Below are positions 25,500 through 33,771 of a stretch of 64,000 nucleotides of DNA, piece by piece (within the stretch, counting starts at the first letter, position 1; each line of letters opens with the position of its first letter). Under the pieces are notes generated by a model that saw only the letters and a program-made list of their open reading frames with translations, searched no databases and was not told the DNA's origin. A program made the position numbers and the translations under genes. This stretch comes from VAZQ01 sp034669045 (lineage in GTDB: Bacteria; Pseudomonadota; Alphaproteobacteria; Rhizobiales; Xanthobacteraceae), in assembly GCA_034669045.1 (NCBI GenBank), contig JAXDOD010000026.1, forward strand, positions 13,530 to 77,529, given 5' to 3'.

Positions 25500-27035
25500 A
25501 TGCCCAACGCGGAGAGCGGTGAAGCCATCCCATCTGCCCTGGCTGTCGAAGCAGTCGCAATGACCAAGCGCTTCGGCGAATTCGTCGCGCTCGATGACGT
25601 ATCGCTGAAGGTCGCTGCGGCCAGCTTTCATGCCCTCCTCGGCGAGAACGGTGCCGGCAAGAGCACGCTGGTCAAATGCATCATGGGCTACTATCAGCCG
25701 GACGCCGGCGCCGTCCTGGTCGGAGGCCGCGAGCAGCCGATCGGAAACCCCCGCGCCGCCCATGCGCTCGGCCTGGGCATGGTCTATCAGCACTTCACGC
25801 TCGTCCCGGCGATGACGGTGACGGAGAATCTCGTGCTCGCGCGCGACGAACTGCCCGCGGTCGTCAATTGGCGCAAGGAAATGCAGGAGCTTGAATCCTT
25901 CCTCGAAACCATGCCGTTTCGCGTGCCGCTCGGCGCCAAGGTCTCGGCCCTGTCCGCCGGCGAGCGGCAAAAATGCGAGATTCTCAAGCAGCTCTATCTC
26001 AAACGACGATTCCTCATCCTTGATGAGCCGACCTCGGTCTTGACGCCGCGGGAAGCCGATGAAGTGCTGGGGATGCTGCGCGGTCTCGTAAAGAAGGGCG
26101 ATCTCACCATCCTCATGATCACCCACAAGTTCCGCGAGGTGATGGCGTTCGCCGACGACGTGACGATCCTGCGGCGCGGCCAGCTCGCCGCCAAGGGTCC
26201 GGTCAAATCGCTGACGCCCGACGCCATGGCGCGCGCCATGATCGGCGCCGAGGAGTTGACCGTTCAGCCGGCGCGCTCCGGGACATTCGGCGTCCCGCGG
26301 CTGGCGATCGACCGGCTCGATGCGCTTGACGATGCCGGCCAGCCCGCGGTGCGACAAGCCTCCCTCACCGTCCATTCCGGCGAGATCGTCGGTGTTGCGG
26401 GCGTCTCCGGCAATGGCCAGCGTCAGCTGATGGAAGTGCTTGCCGGCCAGCGCGAGGCTGAACGAGGGGAGATCCGCATGGGAGGCGAGCCTTACCATGC
26501 GACGCGCAAGGAGATGCGCCGGCACAAACTGTCATGCCTTCCCGAGGAGCCGCTGAAAAATGCCTGTGTGGCGCGCATGAGCGTCGCCGACAATCTCGCC
26601 TTCCGCGAGTTTGATCGAGCGCCCTTCGCCCTTGCCGGCTGGTGGCTCAATCACGCGCGAATCCGGGAAGAGGCCGCGCGTCAGATCGATCGCTACAAGA
26701 TCAAGACCCGCACCTATGACACGCCGATCGGCGAACTGTCCGGCGGCAACGTCCAGCGAGCGGTGCTGGCGCGCGAGCTCGGCGGCAAGGTCGACATCAT
26801 GATCGCGGCGAACCCCTGCTTCGGACTCGATTTTGCCGCGGTGGCGCAGATCCATGCCGAGATCATGGCGGTCCGAAACCGCGGTGCCGCCGTGCTGCTG
26901 GTCAGCGAGGACCTCGACGAATTGCTCGAGCTTGCCGATCGAATCTTGGTGATGTTCAACGGCCAATTCGTCTACGAGGCGCGTGCGAGCGAAGCCGATC
27001 TTACTGAAATCGGCCGTCATATGGCTGGACATTAG
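25500..27035 (+). CDS. Double ATP-binding subunit of BMP-family ABC transporter
   Basis: Energises the importer. The 511-residue protein carries two ABC domains. Domain 1 has Walker A GENGAGKST (about 48-56), a variant signature LSAGERQK (about 150) and Walker B LILDEPT. Domain 2 starts near 255, has a degenerate Walker A region GVSGNGQRQL, the signature LSGGNVQR and a Walker B tail AANPCFGLD without the catalytic Glu. Degenerate second domains are usual in this family, so one active site is expected. It lies 37 bp after the permease and ends the operon. Confidence 0.93.
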   Translation: MPNAESGEAIPSALAVEAVAMTKRFGEFVALDDVSLKVAAASFHALLGENGAGKSTLVKCIMGYYQPDAGAVLVGGREQPIGNPRAAHALGLGMVYQHFTLVPAMTVTENLVLARDELPAVVNWRKEMQELESFLETMPFRVPLGAKVSALSAGERQKCEILKQLYLKRRFLILDEPTSVLTPREADEVLGMLRGLVKKGDLTILMITHKFREVMAFADDVTILRRGQLAAKGPVKSLTPDAMARAMIGAEELTVQPARSGTFGVPRLAIDRLDALDDAGQPAVRQASLTVHSGEIVGVAGVSGNGQRQLMEVLAGQREAERGEIRMGGEPYHATRKEMRRHKLSCLPEEPLKNACVARMSVADNLAFREFDRAPFALAGWWLNHARIREEAARQIDRYKIKTRTYDTPIGELSGGNVQRAVLARELGGKVDIMIAANPCFGLDFAAVAQIHAEIMAVRNRGAAVLLVSEDLDELLELADRILVMFNGQFVYEARASEADLTEIGRHMAGH

Positions 27036-27217
27036 AGCGTAGCTGTTTTGGAAGGCCCGCATTCTGACGGCCCCACACGCTGAGCCGGTCCGGGGACGGC
27101 ATTGGCTGTCACAATTGTCATAATCGCTGCCCATCTCTCCCCAGCCTATCTGGAAACCGGCGATGCAATCGGGCATCCTGGAGTTCCACTTCAGAGACCA
27201 TTTCAGCGTGAATCCCC

Positions 27218-28789
27218 ATGTCGCCCCCGCGTGAAATCGAGCTCAAGCTCGAAGTCGACGACCATGGCCTGGCACGGCTGGTCCGCAGCGGCGTGCTGAA
27301 GGCGGCAGGCAAGCGATCGGCACGACCGGCTACCCTGGTCTCGGTCTATTTCGACACCGACAAGCTGACGCTGCGCAACCAAGGTGTGTCGCTGCGCGTG
27401 CGGCGCGTGGGGCGGCGCTATGTGCAGACCATCAAGCAGGATGTCGGTGAAAGGGCCGCGTTGTTCGTTCGCAACGAATGGGAGCGCGACATCGGCGGCA
27501 AGGTGCCCGATCTCGACGCCGCGCGCGGCACTGCTCTCGAACCTTTGCTGAGCGGGAAAGTGCGTCGTGAACTCAAGCCCGTGTTCGAGACCCGGGTGCG
27601 GCGCACCGTCTATCCGGTCCGCAGTGGGAACAGCAAGATCGAGCTGACCGTCGACAAGGGGAAGGTCGAGGCCGGCCGGCAGTCATCGCCTCTCTGCGAG
27701 GTGGAATTGGAGCTCAAGCAGGGAGACTCCGCTGAGCTCTTCAAGCTGGCACGCGCGCTCGCGGCGGAAATTCCCTTCCAGCTAGCCGCCAGGAGCAAGG
27801 CCGAGCGCGGCTACGCACTCATTGCCGGAGAGCCGCTGACCGCCGCCAAAGCGGCGCCGGTCATGATTGCGCCTGAGGCCAATCAGCAGTCCGCCTTCCA
27901 AGCCGTTGCAGGCGCGTGCCTGTACCACCTGGTCGTCAACCAGTCTCCCATGCAAAGCGGCGATCCTGAAGGCCTGCATCAGATGCGGGTTGCGCTGCGG
28001 CGACTGCGTGCGGCGATCTCGCTGTTTTCCGGCATGCTTGCCGACCCGCAGACGCTCGCGATGAAAGCCGAATTCAAATGGATCAGCGGGGAGCTGGGAC
28101 CGGCGCGCGAGCTCGACGTCTTCATGAAGCGCGTGGTGAAGCCCGTGGCCGCCGGCAAGCCCAATGGGCCGGGAGTGAAGGTCCTGACCAGGGAACTCCG
28201 ACAGCGGCGCAGGGAGGCCTATGTCCGCGCCAATGCCGCCGTTGCCTCTGCGCGCTTCCGTTGCCTCATTCTCGATACCGCGGCCTGGATCGGGGATGGC
28301 GAGTGGATTCGAAGCCCCGGCGGTTTCGCTCCCATGCTCAGGGACGGCCCGATCGCTGTCGCCGCCGCGGACGAGCTGCACCGACGCAGGAAATCGATTC
28401 TGAAACGAGGCAGGCACCTCGATGCTCTGTCCGCGCAGCGCCGGCACAAGTTGCGCATTCAGGCGAAGAAACTCCGCTACGCGGCGGAATTCTTTGCCGG
28501 CGCCTTTCCGGGCAAGAAGTCAGCGCGCCGGCGAGATAAATTCGTGGCCGGACTGGAGAAGCTGCAGGACGCCCTTGGCGACTTGAATGACATTTCGGTG
28601 CACGAAGGGCTGACCGAGCGGCTTGTCGATGGACACGATGCCGGCGGCAGGCGGCACCGCGGTCGCGCCCGGAAGGCGTTCGCCGCCGGGCGTCTGTCGG
28701 GCCGCGAGGAGGCGCGCATCGCCTCCGTGCTCAAGGACGCAGAGCGTGCCTATGGCGCCTTTGCCAAGACGAAACCATTTTGGCCGTGA
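27218..28789 (+). CDS. CYTH and CHAD domain protein (triphosphate/polyphosphate-related)
   Basis: The 523-residue protein has an N-terminal CYTH domain (about 1-205) beginning REIELKLE. The ExExK motif (Glu6, Glu8, Lys10) binds metal and triphosphate. Basic strands include VSLRVRRVGRRY. A C-terminal CHAD domain (about 225-500) has many Arg/Lys and paired histidines (LHQMRVALRRLRAAISLF, RRHKLRIQAKKLRYAAEFF). CYTH-CHAD proteins are known inorganic triphosphatases, and CHAD binds polyphosphate. Upstream, at 27106-27121, is an imperfect CTGTCAC/TTGTCAT repeat with the wrong spacing for a Pho box. Cytoplasmic. Confidence 0.92.
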   Translation: MSPPREIELKLEVDDHGLARLVRSGVLKAAGKRSARPATLVSVYFDTDKLTLRNQGVSLRVRRVGRRYVQTIKQDVGERAALFVRNEWERDIGGKVPDLDAARGTALEPLLSGKVRRELKPVFETRVRRTVYPVRSGNSKIELTVDKGKVEAGRQSSPLCEVELELKQGDSAELFKLARALAAEIPFQLAARSKAERGYALIAGEPLTAAKAAPVMIAPEANQQSAFQAVAGACLYHLVVNQSPMQSGDPEGLHQMRVALRRLRAAISLFSGMLADPQTLAMKAEFKWISGELGPARELDVFMKRVVKPVAAGKPNGPGVKVLTRELRQRRREAYVRANAAVASARFRCLILDTAAWIGDGEWIRSPGGFAPMLRDGPIAVAAADELHRRRKSILKRGRHLDALSAQRRHKLRIQAKKLRYAAEFFAGAFPGKKSARRRDKFVAGLEKLQDALGDLNDISVHEGLTERLVDGHDAGGRRHRGRARKAFAAGRLSGREEARIASVLKDAERAYGAFAKTKPFWP

Positions 28790-28890
28790 ATTGGCCGGCG
28801 AGCGACACTGACGCTCTGACATCGCGAGGCCGATGCCTTCGCCGTTCGCAGCGTCCGCACCGGCGGCGGCGTCCAGGAGTGGCACCGCGA

Positions 28891-28908
28891 CTGTAACAAT
28901 CCTGTCAC
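28891..28908 (+). promoter_or_regulatory. Candidate PhoB (Pho) box
   Basis: CTGTAAC (28891-28897), four bases, then CTGTCAC (28902-28908). The 11-bp period and CTGTCA-type halves match the known Pho box. A -10-like TATCGA starts 10 bp further on (28919). It precedes the 72-residue membrane protein at 28951. Confidence 0.45.
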
Positions 28909-28950
28909 CTGGAGGAGATATCGAGGACCTAAGAGTCATTGGAGGCGGCG

Positions 28951-29169
28951 ATGCCTACGACCTTGCCCGATCGGTCCATGCGCGCGCAAAACGACCGCAA
29001 GGAAGTCTGCATCGTCCTCTTGCATGTGCTGATCGCCCTTTTCGGTTTCTCGTTGCTGGCGTGGAACATGCTCGTGTTTGAACCCGGTTTTGATGGGTTC
29101 TGGTCCCCATCGAATCCCTACCAGGGTCGCTACAGCCCGGCCGAATTCAGCAAAGGACACGGTCATTGA
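28951..29169 (+). CDS. Small single-span membrane protein, unknown function
   Basis: The 72-residue protein has one hydrophobic segment (VCIVLLHVLIALFGFSLLAW, about residues 19-38), a basic N-terminus and a tail with FEPGFDGFWSPSNPYQG. GGAGG at 28941-28945 makes ATG 28951 a well-supported start. It follows the CYTH-CHAD gene and a Pho-box-like repeat, so a phosphate-linked role is possible but inferred. No family recognised. Confidence 0.6.
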   Translation: MPTTLPDRSMRAQNDRKEVCIVLLHVLIALFGFSLLAWNMLVFEPGFDGFWSPSNPYQGRYSPAEFSKGHGH

Positions 29170-29252
29170 ACGAGCACGGCATATTGCCGGTGTCCCGTCA
29201 TCCCTCCGAAGACAGCCGGTCACATTCCTGGCAGCCTTCAAAGCGGCGCTGA

Positions 29253-31160
29253 TCATTGAGCAGGACGGCTGCTCAAGTTGACCTGGTTGATTGCCGCGGG
29301 CTGCCGGGCATAGGTCCAGGCAAAGGCTCGGTCGAAGCGCCTGACCTCATCGATAAGGACCGCGGACGAGCCGCCGGCACAACGCCAACGCTCCGTTTCA
29401 ATGATAAAATCCGCCTTCAGTGGATCGACTTCGATGATCCATGCCCGGCCGAATATCGGTCCGACCATGGTTTCACGCGCACCGATGCACATCAGAATGG
29501 TCGGTGTGCGCTCGGCGCCGCGGTGAGCGCTCTCATAGTCGAGCCGCTGCTCCAGGCGGCGCAGAGCGACTGTCGCAGCGACGGACCAGTAGTCATGCTC
29601 AAACCGCCCATAGGCCCCCTTGAGGCCGCCGGCAAACAGGTTGGTGGCGACGTATTCGAGGGGATGCAATGAGACGAGCGTCCAAATCATCATTCCGACG
29701 TAGGCCCCGCCAGCCGCAGACGCGAGGGCCGGAACGCGCCGCCAAGTGGCAAGGGTGGGAAGCAGCCGTGCAAATCCTGCACCGGCGACCACCGCCAGGA
29801 TCGGAATGATGAAGAGGACGTGGCGAACTCCGTCATAGAGCGTCGAGCGCTGAACGATCAGGAATGCGATCGGAAATATGGCTGCCGCCCATAGCACGAG
29901 AATGCCACGCGACCGCGCGAGGAAGAGAACCGGAGCGCGAAGGCCTGCTGTTCCGCGCAGCCGGGCACCTTGCAGGCATGCGCGCGAAAACCCAATCGTC
30001 GTGGCAAGCCCGAATGCGAGTCCTGCCAGCAGGCAGAGAATGAATGCCTCGGGGAGGCGCGCGAGAAGCTGCGCCGGAATGTAGGTAGCAGGCGGGGCAT
30101 TGGTCCATACGAGCTCTCCCCAATGCGGAAATTGAAACGACATCGGGATGGTAGTGAAATGCACGAGGGCGATCTTGAATTGCCAAAACGGGTTTCCGAT
30201 CTGCAGCCACGGCCAAAGCGCTATTGCCGTAGTCCAGGCGATCGCCATCACGCAAAGCGTGCGCGCAGAGATCCGGAGCAGGTCAAGCTTCGCCGAATAG
30301 CCGTGGTGAACAACGGCCGCGATCGCGCCTAAGACCATGGCGCCGAGCAGATAGGCGTGGGTGATGATCCCACCGGTGCGGGTTGCGATCGCCAGCCCGG
30401 TCAGCAATCCGGCACAGATCGTTGCCGGCCAGGACGGCACGACACGCTGCGCCATCAGGATGACCGCGAGCGTGGCCCATGTCATCGCCGCCAGAAAGGG
30501 CACGTCGATCGGGGTGAAGAACAGGCTGCCATAGAGATAGCCGGTCATCAGGCACAGGCTGATCGCAGCGAGGCCGGCCCAGCGTCCGACCGTCAGGCGG
30601 GCCATCGGCAAAAGCGCCGCGAGACCCATAAGGCCAACCGAGAAGGTCATCGCGTGGCGAACGGTCACCGGGTTCGCGAGATTGAACGACTGTGCGAACG
30701 CCGTGAGCATGTGGAACCAGGGACCGTAGTACCAAAGGTACTGCTCGACGGTTTCAAAGTGGGAGCGGTCGGTAAACCCGCTTGTGTACCAGGCAAGCGC
30801 CTTTGGACCGTAGTCGTCGGTATTGAACTCATCGACCGTCATTCCGTAGTCGCCCGCCGTCGCAAGGCCTATGACCAGTGCCGTACTGAGGAGCGCCACC
30901 ACGGCCACCACTTCGGAATCGATGATGAAACGAGGGACCGAATTGATGCGGCCGCGGGCATTCAGGGGGCTGGTGAACACGGGGCTGGGCCTCGATCGGC
31001 GGCGCACGAGTCCGCGCCAGACCCTTGCTGCAGCAATGCGACAGGATGATAACGACGCCGATTCCCGGGCCTGGTTCTTTTGATTCTGCTTTGGTTTTTC
31101 AATACTGATGCCGTTTGGAGCCCGATCGGGGTAAGCACACATTGGCGGTCCGCCTCTCAT
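29253..31160 (-). CDS. Multi-spanning membrane protein, GT-C glycosyltransferase-like
   Basis: The 635-residue protein has about ten to twelve hydrophobic segments between residues 75 and 500. The first lumenal loop contains TVDEFNTDDYGPKALAWY, with the acidic pair expected of GT39/GT83-like (ArnT/PMT) enzymes, and a late loop has STLYDGVRHVLFIIP. The C-terminal 120 residues are hydrophilic. The first 70 residues are basic and not family-like, so the start is uncertain; ATG 31142 is an alternative. An EcfG-type promoter lies just upstream. It probably uses a polyprenyl-linked sugar donor, by family analogy. Confidence 0.75.
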   Translation of the reverse strand: MRGGPPMCAYPDRAPNGISIEKPKQNQKNQARESASLSSCRIAAARVWRGLVRRRSRPSPVFTSPLNARGRINSVPRFIIDSEVVAVVALLSTALVIGLATAGDYGMTVDEFNTDDYGPKALAWYTSGFTDRSHFETVEQYLWYYGPWFHMLTAFAQSFNLANPVTVRHAMTFSVGLMGLAALLPMARLTVGRWAGLAAISLCLMTGYLYGSLFFTPIDVPFLAAMTWATLAVILMAQRVVPSWPATICAGLLTGLAIATRTGGIITHAYLLGAMVLGAIAAVVHHGYSAKLDLLRISARTLCVMAIAWTTAIALWPWLQIGNPFWQFKIALVHFTTIPMSFQFPHWGELVWTNAPPATYIPAQLLARLPEAFILCLLAGLAFGLATTIGFSRACLQGARLRGTAGLRAPVLFLARSRGILVLWAAAIFPIAFLIVQRSTLYDGVRHVLFIIPILAVVAGAGFARLLPTLATWRRVPALASAAGGAYVGMMIWTLVSLHPLEYVATNLFAGGLKGAYGRFEHDYWSVAATVALRRLEQRLDYESAHRGAERTPTILMCIGARETMVGPIFGRAWIIEVDPLKADFIIETERWRCAGGSSAVLIDEVRRFDRAFAWTYARQPAAINQVNLSSRPAQ

Positions 31161-31181
31161 GCCGGCAAGGGGGCGCTATTC

Positions 31182-31206
31182 AACGGATTCGGAGCTTCCA
31201 AGTTCC
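31182..31206 (-). promoter_or_regulatory. EcfG-type (general stress response) promoter
   Basis: On the minus strand GGAAC (31206-31202), 16 bp, CGTT (31185-31182). This is the known alphaproteobacterial EcfG consensus GGAAC-N16/17-CGTT. It predicts a start near 31175, about 15 nt before ATG 31160, and would place the GT-C-like gene in the PhyR/EcfG stress regulon. Confidence 0.5.
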
Positions 31207-31393
31207 TCAGAACTCATGCGAATTTCTGGGACATGGCCGATCGGGATTGCCGCTTGCCAGAAACGCATGTTCGCGGGATGGCGGTCGGATTTCCCGGCAT
31301 CAGCCTGGGCAGACATCTGCCGGCCGCGATAGAACTCGGCAACATCGTCGGCGCGGCCTGCCTGTACAATGAAAATGGAGGGGTTGCTTTAGT

Positions 31394-31422
31394 TTGAGAT
31401 ATCTCGTTTGGGTTGCTATAGT
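31394..31422 (+). promoter_or_regulatory. Sigma-70 promoter with overlapping palindrome
   Basis: TTGAGA (31394-31399), 17 bp, TATAGT (31417-31422): good hexamers at ideal spacing, giving a start near 31429 and a leader of about 60 nt. The perfect 10-bp palindrome GAGATATCTC (31396-31405) covers the -35 box, so a repressor site is plausible. Confidence 0.55.
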
Positions 31423-31488
31423 CGTGGTTCCGGAAACGGGGGCCCGACTGGCGCGATGTCCGGGTCGTGGCGCAGGGGGAAATCCGCC

Positions 31489-33738
31489 ATGCTCTACCGG
31501 CTCGTTTATCCAGTGTTCAAGTTCCTGAAGCGGCATCCGAATTTCGTTCCGCTCACCCTCTTGGCCGTTGTCATTCTCGCGATCGCACCGATCGTCTACG
31601 CAAAAATCTATCAGCATTGGGATACGGATCCCGATCGCGGCGCCATCGCCATCGCCGGCGGCGCATTCGGCGAAAGCTATTCGAAGCCGCGCTATCTGGA
31701 GCAGGGCTGGACCGCCAACGACAGCCTGTGGTTCTACAACACGTCGCAGGGTTCGGGGCTGATGCCCTACGACTTTTTCCTGGTCCTCAAGCAGGCCGAC
31801 TCGGATGAGTTGTTTCGGTCCGACAAGAACATCGACAAGTTCCGCTATCTGCCGCAGAAAAAAACCTTCTTCAATCCCGACGCCCTGCCGGTCGGCTTTG
31901 TGAAGACGACCTATCGGGGCCAGGACTACGTCGGCCACACCTGCGCCGCCTGCCACACCGGCCAGGTCAACTACAAAGGCCAGGCCATCCGCATCGACGG
32001 CGGGCCGGCGATGGCCGACATGGTCGGCTTCTTGACCAAATTACAAAAGGCCATGGAGGCCGCCCAAAACGGCGACAAGCGAAAGTCCTTCGTCGCGGAC
32101 GTGCTGAAACTGAACAACGGTTACCGCTCCGAGAAAGAGGTCGTCGACGATCTAGAAAAGTGGAAGAACACGCTGCAGCGCTACAACACGATCAACCACA
32201 GCCAGGTCGAATATGGCCATGCCCGGCTGGATGCCTTCGGGCGCATCTACAACCGCGTCGTCCAATACGCCATCAGCAAAGCTCAGTTTGCCAAGGAGCT
32301 GGCGCTGGTCGTTCTTCCCACCGGGAGGCGCGTCCTCAGCGGCGCCGAGATCGAGAAGGTCCTCGAAGGCTTGGGCCGTGGAATTGTCTTCAGCGACGAC
32401 GAATTTGCCACGATCGTGGCGCGGCTGCTGTCCAAGGCACCAGGCTATCCGGGCCTGGAGCCAAAAGAATTTCTCTATGTCAGAGACAAGATCTTCAACG
32501 CTCCCGATGCTCCGGTCAGTTATCCGTTCCTGTGGGACATCTCGCACTCCGACTATCTTCAATGGAACGGGCTCGCGGCCAATGCCGGACCTGGGCCGCT
32601 CGGCCGCAATACCGGCGAGGTGATCGGGGTGTTCGGGATCCTCGACTGGGGAGAACAAGATACGTCGTGGCGTCACCCGTTTGCCATGCTGCAGCAGTTC
32701 AGCCTCTCCGCGCTGCTGAGCGGCCAGCACAACAAAAAGCATGTCATTGGGTTCAATTCGTCCATCAACATATTCAACCTGCAGCGGCTGGAGAGCCGCT
32801 TGCGCGATCTCAAATCGCCGGAATGGCCGTTCTGCCGCAATGCCGCGAATGAATATTACCTTCCGGAGCCGCAGAAGGGCGTGCCTCCGTCGCACCCGAA
32901 ATACTGCCCGGGCAGCGACAAGAGGTTCAATGAGGCGCAGAGGTTCCAGGGCGAATTGATCTACATCGATCGCTGCCAGCGCTGCCACACGGTGGTGGAC
33001 CGGTCGGCCTGGGACCGGATCGTCGTCGGCCACATGTCCGACGCCGATAGGATCGGCACCGATCCGGCGATGGCGGAAAACAGCGTCAAGCGCAACGGCC
33101 AGTCCGGCAACTTCAAGGACACCTACCAGGACACTCCCGCGGGACCTCTCGTCGTCAAGGAAGACGCGCCGGTCGTGCAAATCCTCACGGCTGCGACCAA
33201 AGGCGTCATCGCCACGCCGGACGCCGATAAATGGTGGCCCCGGCGCATGGTCGAATGGGTCTATGCCCTGGTCATGTCGTTTGCCGACAACACGATCCAC
33301 CCGAGCGTCAAGGACGGGGACTACAGTCCGGACACGACGGCGCAGCCCTATGCCAGTCTGCACGCCTACAAGGGCCGCTCGCTGAACGGCATCTGGGCGA
33401 CGGCGCCGTATCTGCACAACGGCTCGGTGCCAACCTTATGGGATCTCCTGGTTCCTGCCGCCGAACGGCCAAAATCATTCGAGGTCGGCGCCCGCGAGTT
33501 CGATCCAGACAAGGTCGGGTTCAAGAGCGCCGGCTACGATGGCACCCAGTTTCACACCGACCTACAGCGGGGCAACCACAACACAGGACACGAAGGATAT
33601 TGTTCGATCACGCGTCGGCTGCCGGACAAGGACGTCGCCAAGGCTATCATCGACAAGAATCCCGCGAAGGCCGACCCGGACTGCTCTCTGACGGAAGAAC
33701 AACGACAGGCTTTGATCGAGTACTTGAGGTCGCTTTAG
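31489..33738 (+). CDS. Di-heme c-type cytochrome of peroxidase/RoxA type
   Basis: The 749-residue protein has an N-terminal hydrophobic segment (about 18-40, PLTLLAVVILAIAPIVYA), a signal or anchor, so it acts outside the inner membrane. Two heme-c attachment sites are visible: CAACH (Cys152, Cys155, His156) and CQRCH (Cys496, Cys499, His500). The C-terminal SLNGIWATAPYLHNGSVPTLWDLL and FEVGAREFDPDKVGF stretches match the di-heme peroxidase/rubber-oxygenase (RoxA) group as I know it. ATG 31489 has GGGGAAA just before it and starts at the membrane segment; the frame opens at 31408. First gene of the operon. It could be a dioxygenase, peroxidase or electron donor. Confidence 0.85.
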   Translation: MLYRLVYPVFKFLKRHPNFVPLTLLAVVILAIAPIVYAKIYQHWDTDPDRGAIAIAGGAFGESYSKPRYLEQGWTANDSLWFYNTSQGSGLMPYDFFLVLKQADSDELFRSDKNIDKFRYLPQKKTFFNPDALPVGFVKTTYRGQDYVGHTCAACHTGQVNYKGQAIRIDGGPAMADMVGFLTKLQKAMEAAQNGDKRKSFVADVLKLNNGYRSEKEVVDDLEKWKNTLQRYNTINHSQVEYGHARLDAFGRIYNRVVQYAISKAQFAKELALVVLPTGRRVLSGAEIEKVLEGLGRGIVFSDDEFATIVARLLSKAPGYPGLEPKEFLYVRDKIFNAPDAPVSYPFLWDISHSDYLQWNGLAANAGPGPLGRNTGEVIGVFGILDWGEQDTSWRHPFAMLQQFSLSALLSGQHNKKHVIGFNSSINIFNLQRLESRLRDLKSPEWPFCRNAANEYYLPEPQKGVPPSHPKYCPGSDKRFNEAQRFQGELIYIDRCQRCHTVVDRSAWDRIVVGHMSDADRIGTDPAMAENSVKRNGQSGNFKDTYQDTPAGPLVVKEDAPVVQILTAATKGVIATPDADKWWPRRMVEWVYALVMSFADNTIHPSVKDGDYSPDTTAQPYASLHAYKGRSLNGIWATAPYLHNGSVPTLWDLLVPAAERPKSFEVGAREFDPDKVGFKSAGYDGTQFHTDLQRGNHNTGHEGYCSITRRLPDKDVAKAIIDKNPAKADPDCSLTEEQRQALIEYLRSL

Positions 33739-33771
33739 CAAAGGCTGTGGCAATCACGGGTGGGGCGCACA

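Larger units (their letters stand above)
31161..31488. other. Divergent intergenic region
   Basis: This 328-bp region carries an EcfG-type promoter for the left gene (31206-31182, minus) and a sigma-70 promoter for the right operon (31394-31422). A plus-strand open frame at 31080-31397 crosses it but shows no protein-like features. Confidence 0.6.

Noticed and set aside
27106..27121. CTGTCAC/TTGTCAT repeat before the CYTH-CHAD gene as a Pho box
   Set aside because: The period is 9 bp rather than 11, so it does not fit the known site. It is mentioned only as a weak resemblance.
31080..31397. Plus-strand frame of 105 codons in the divergent region before the di-heme gene
   Set aside because: No ribosome site or recognisable domain. 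It overlaps the 5' end of the membrane-protein gene and promoter elements.
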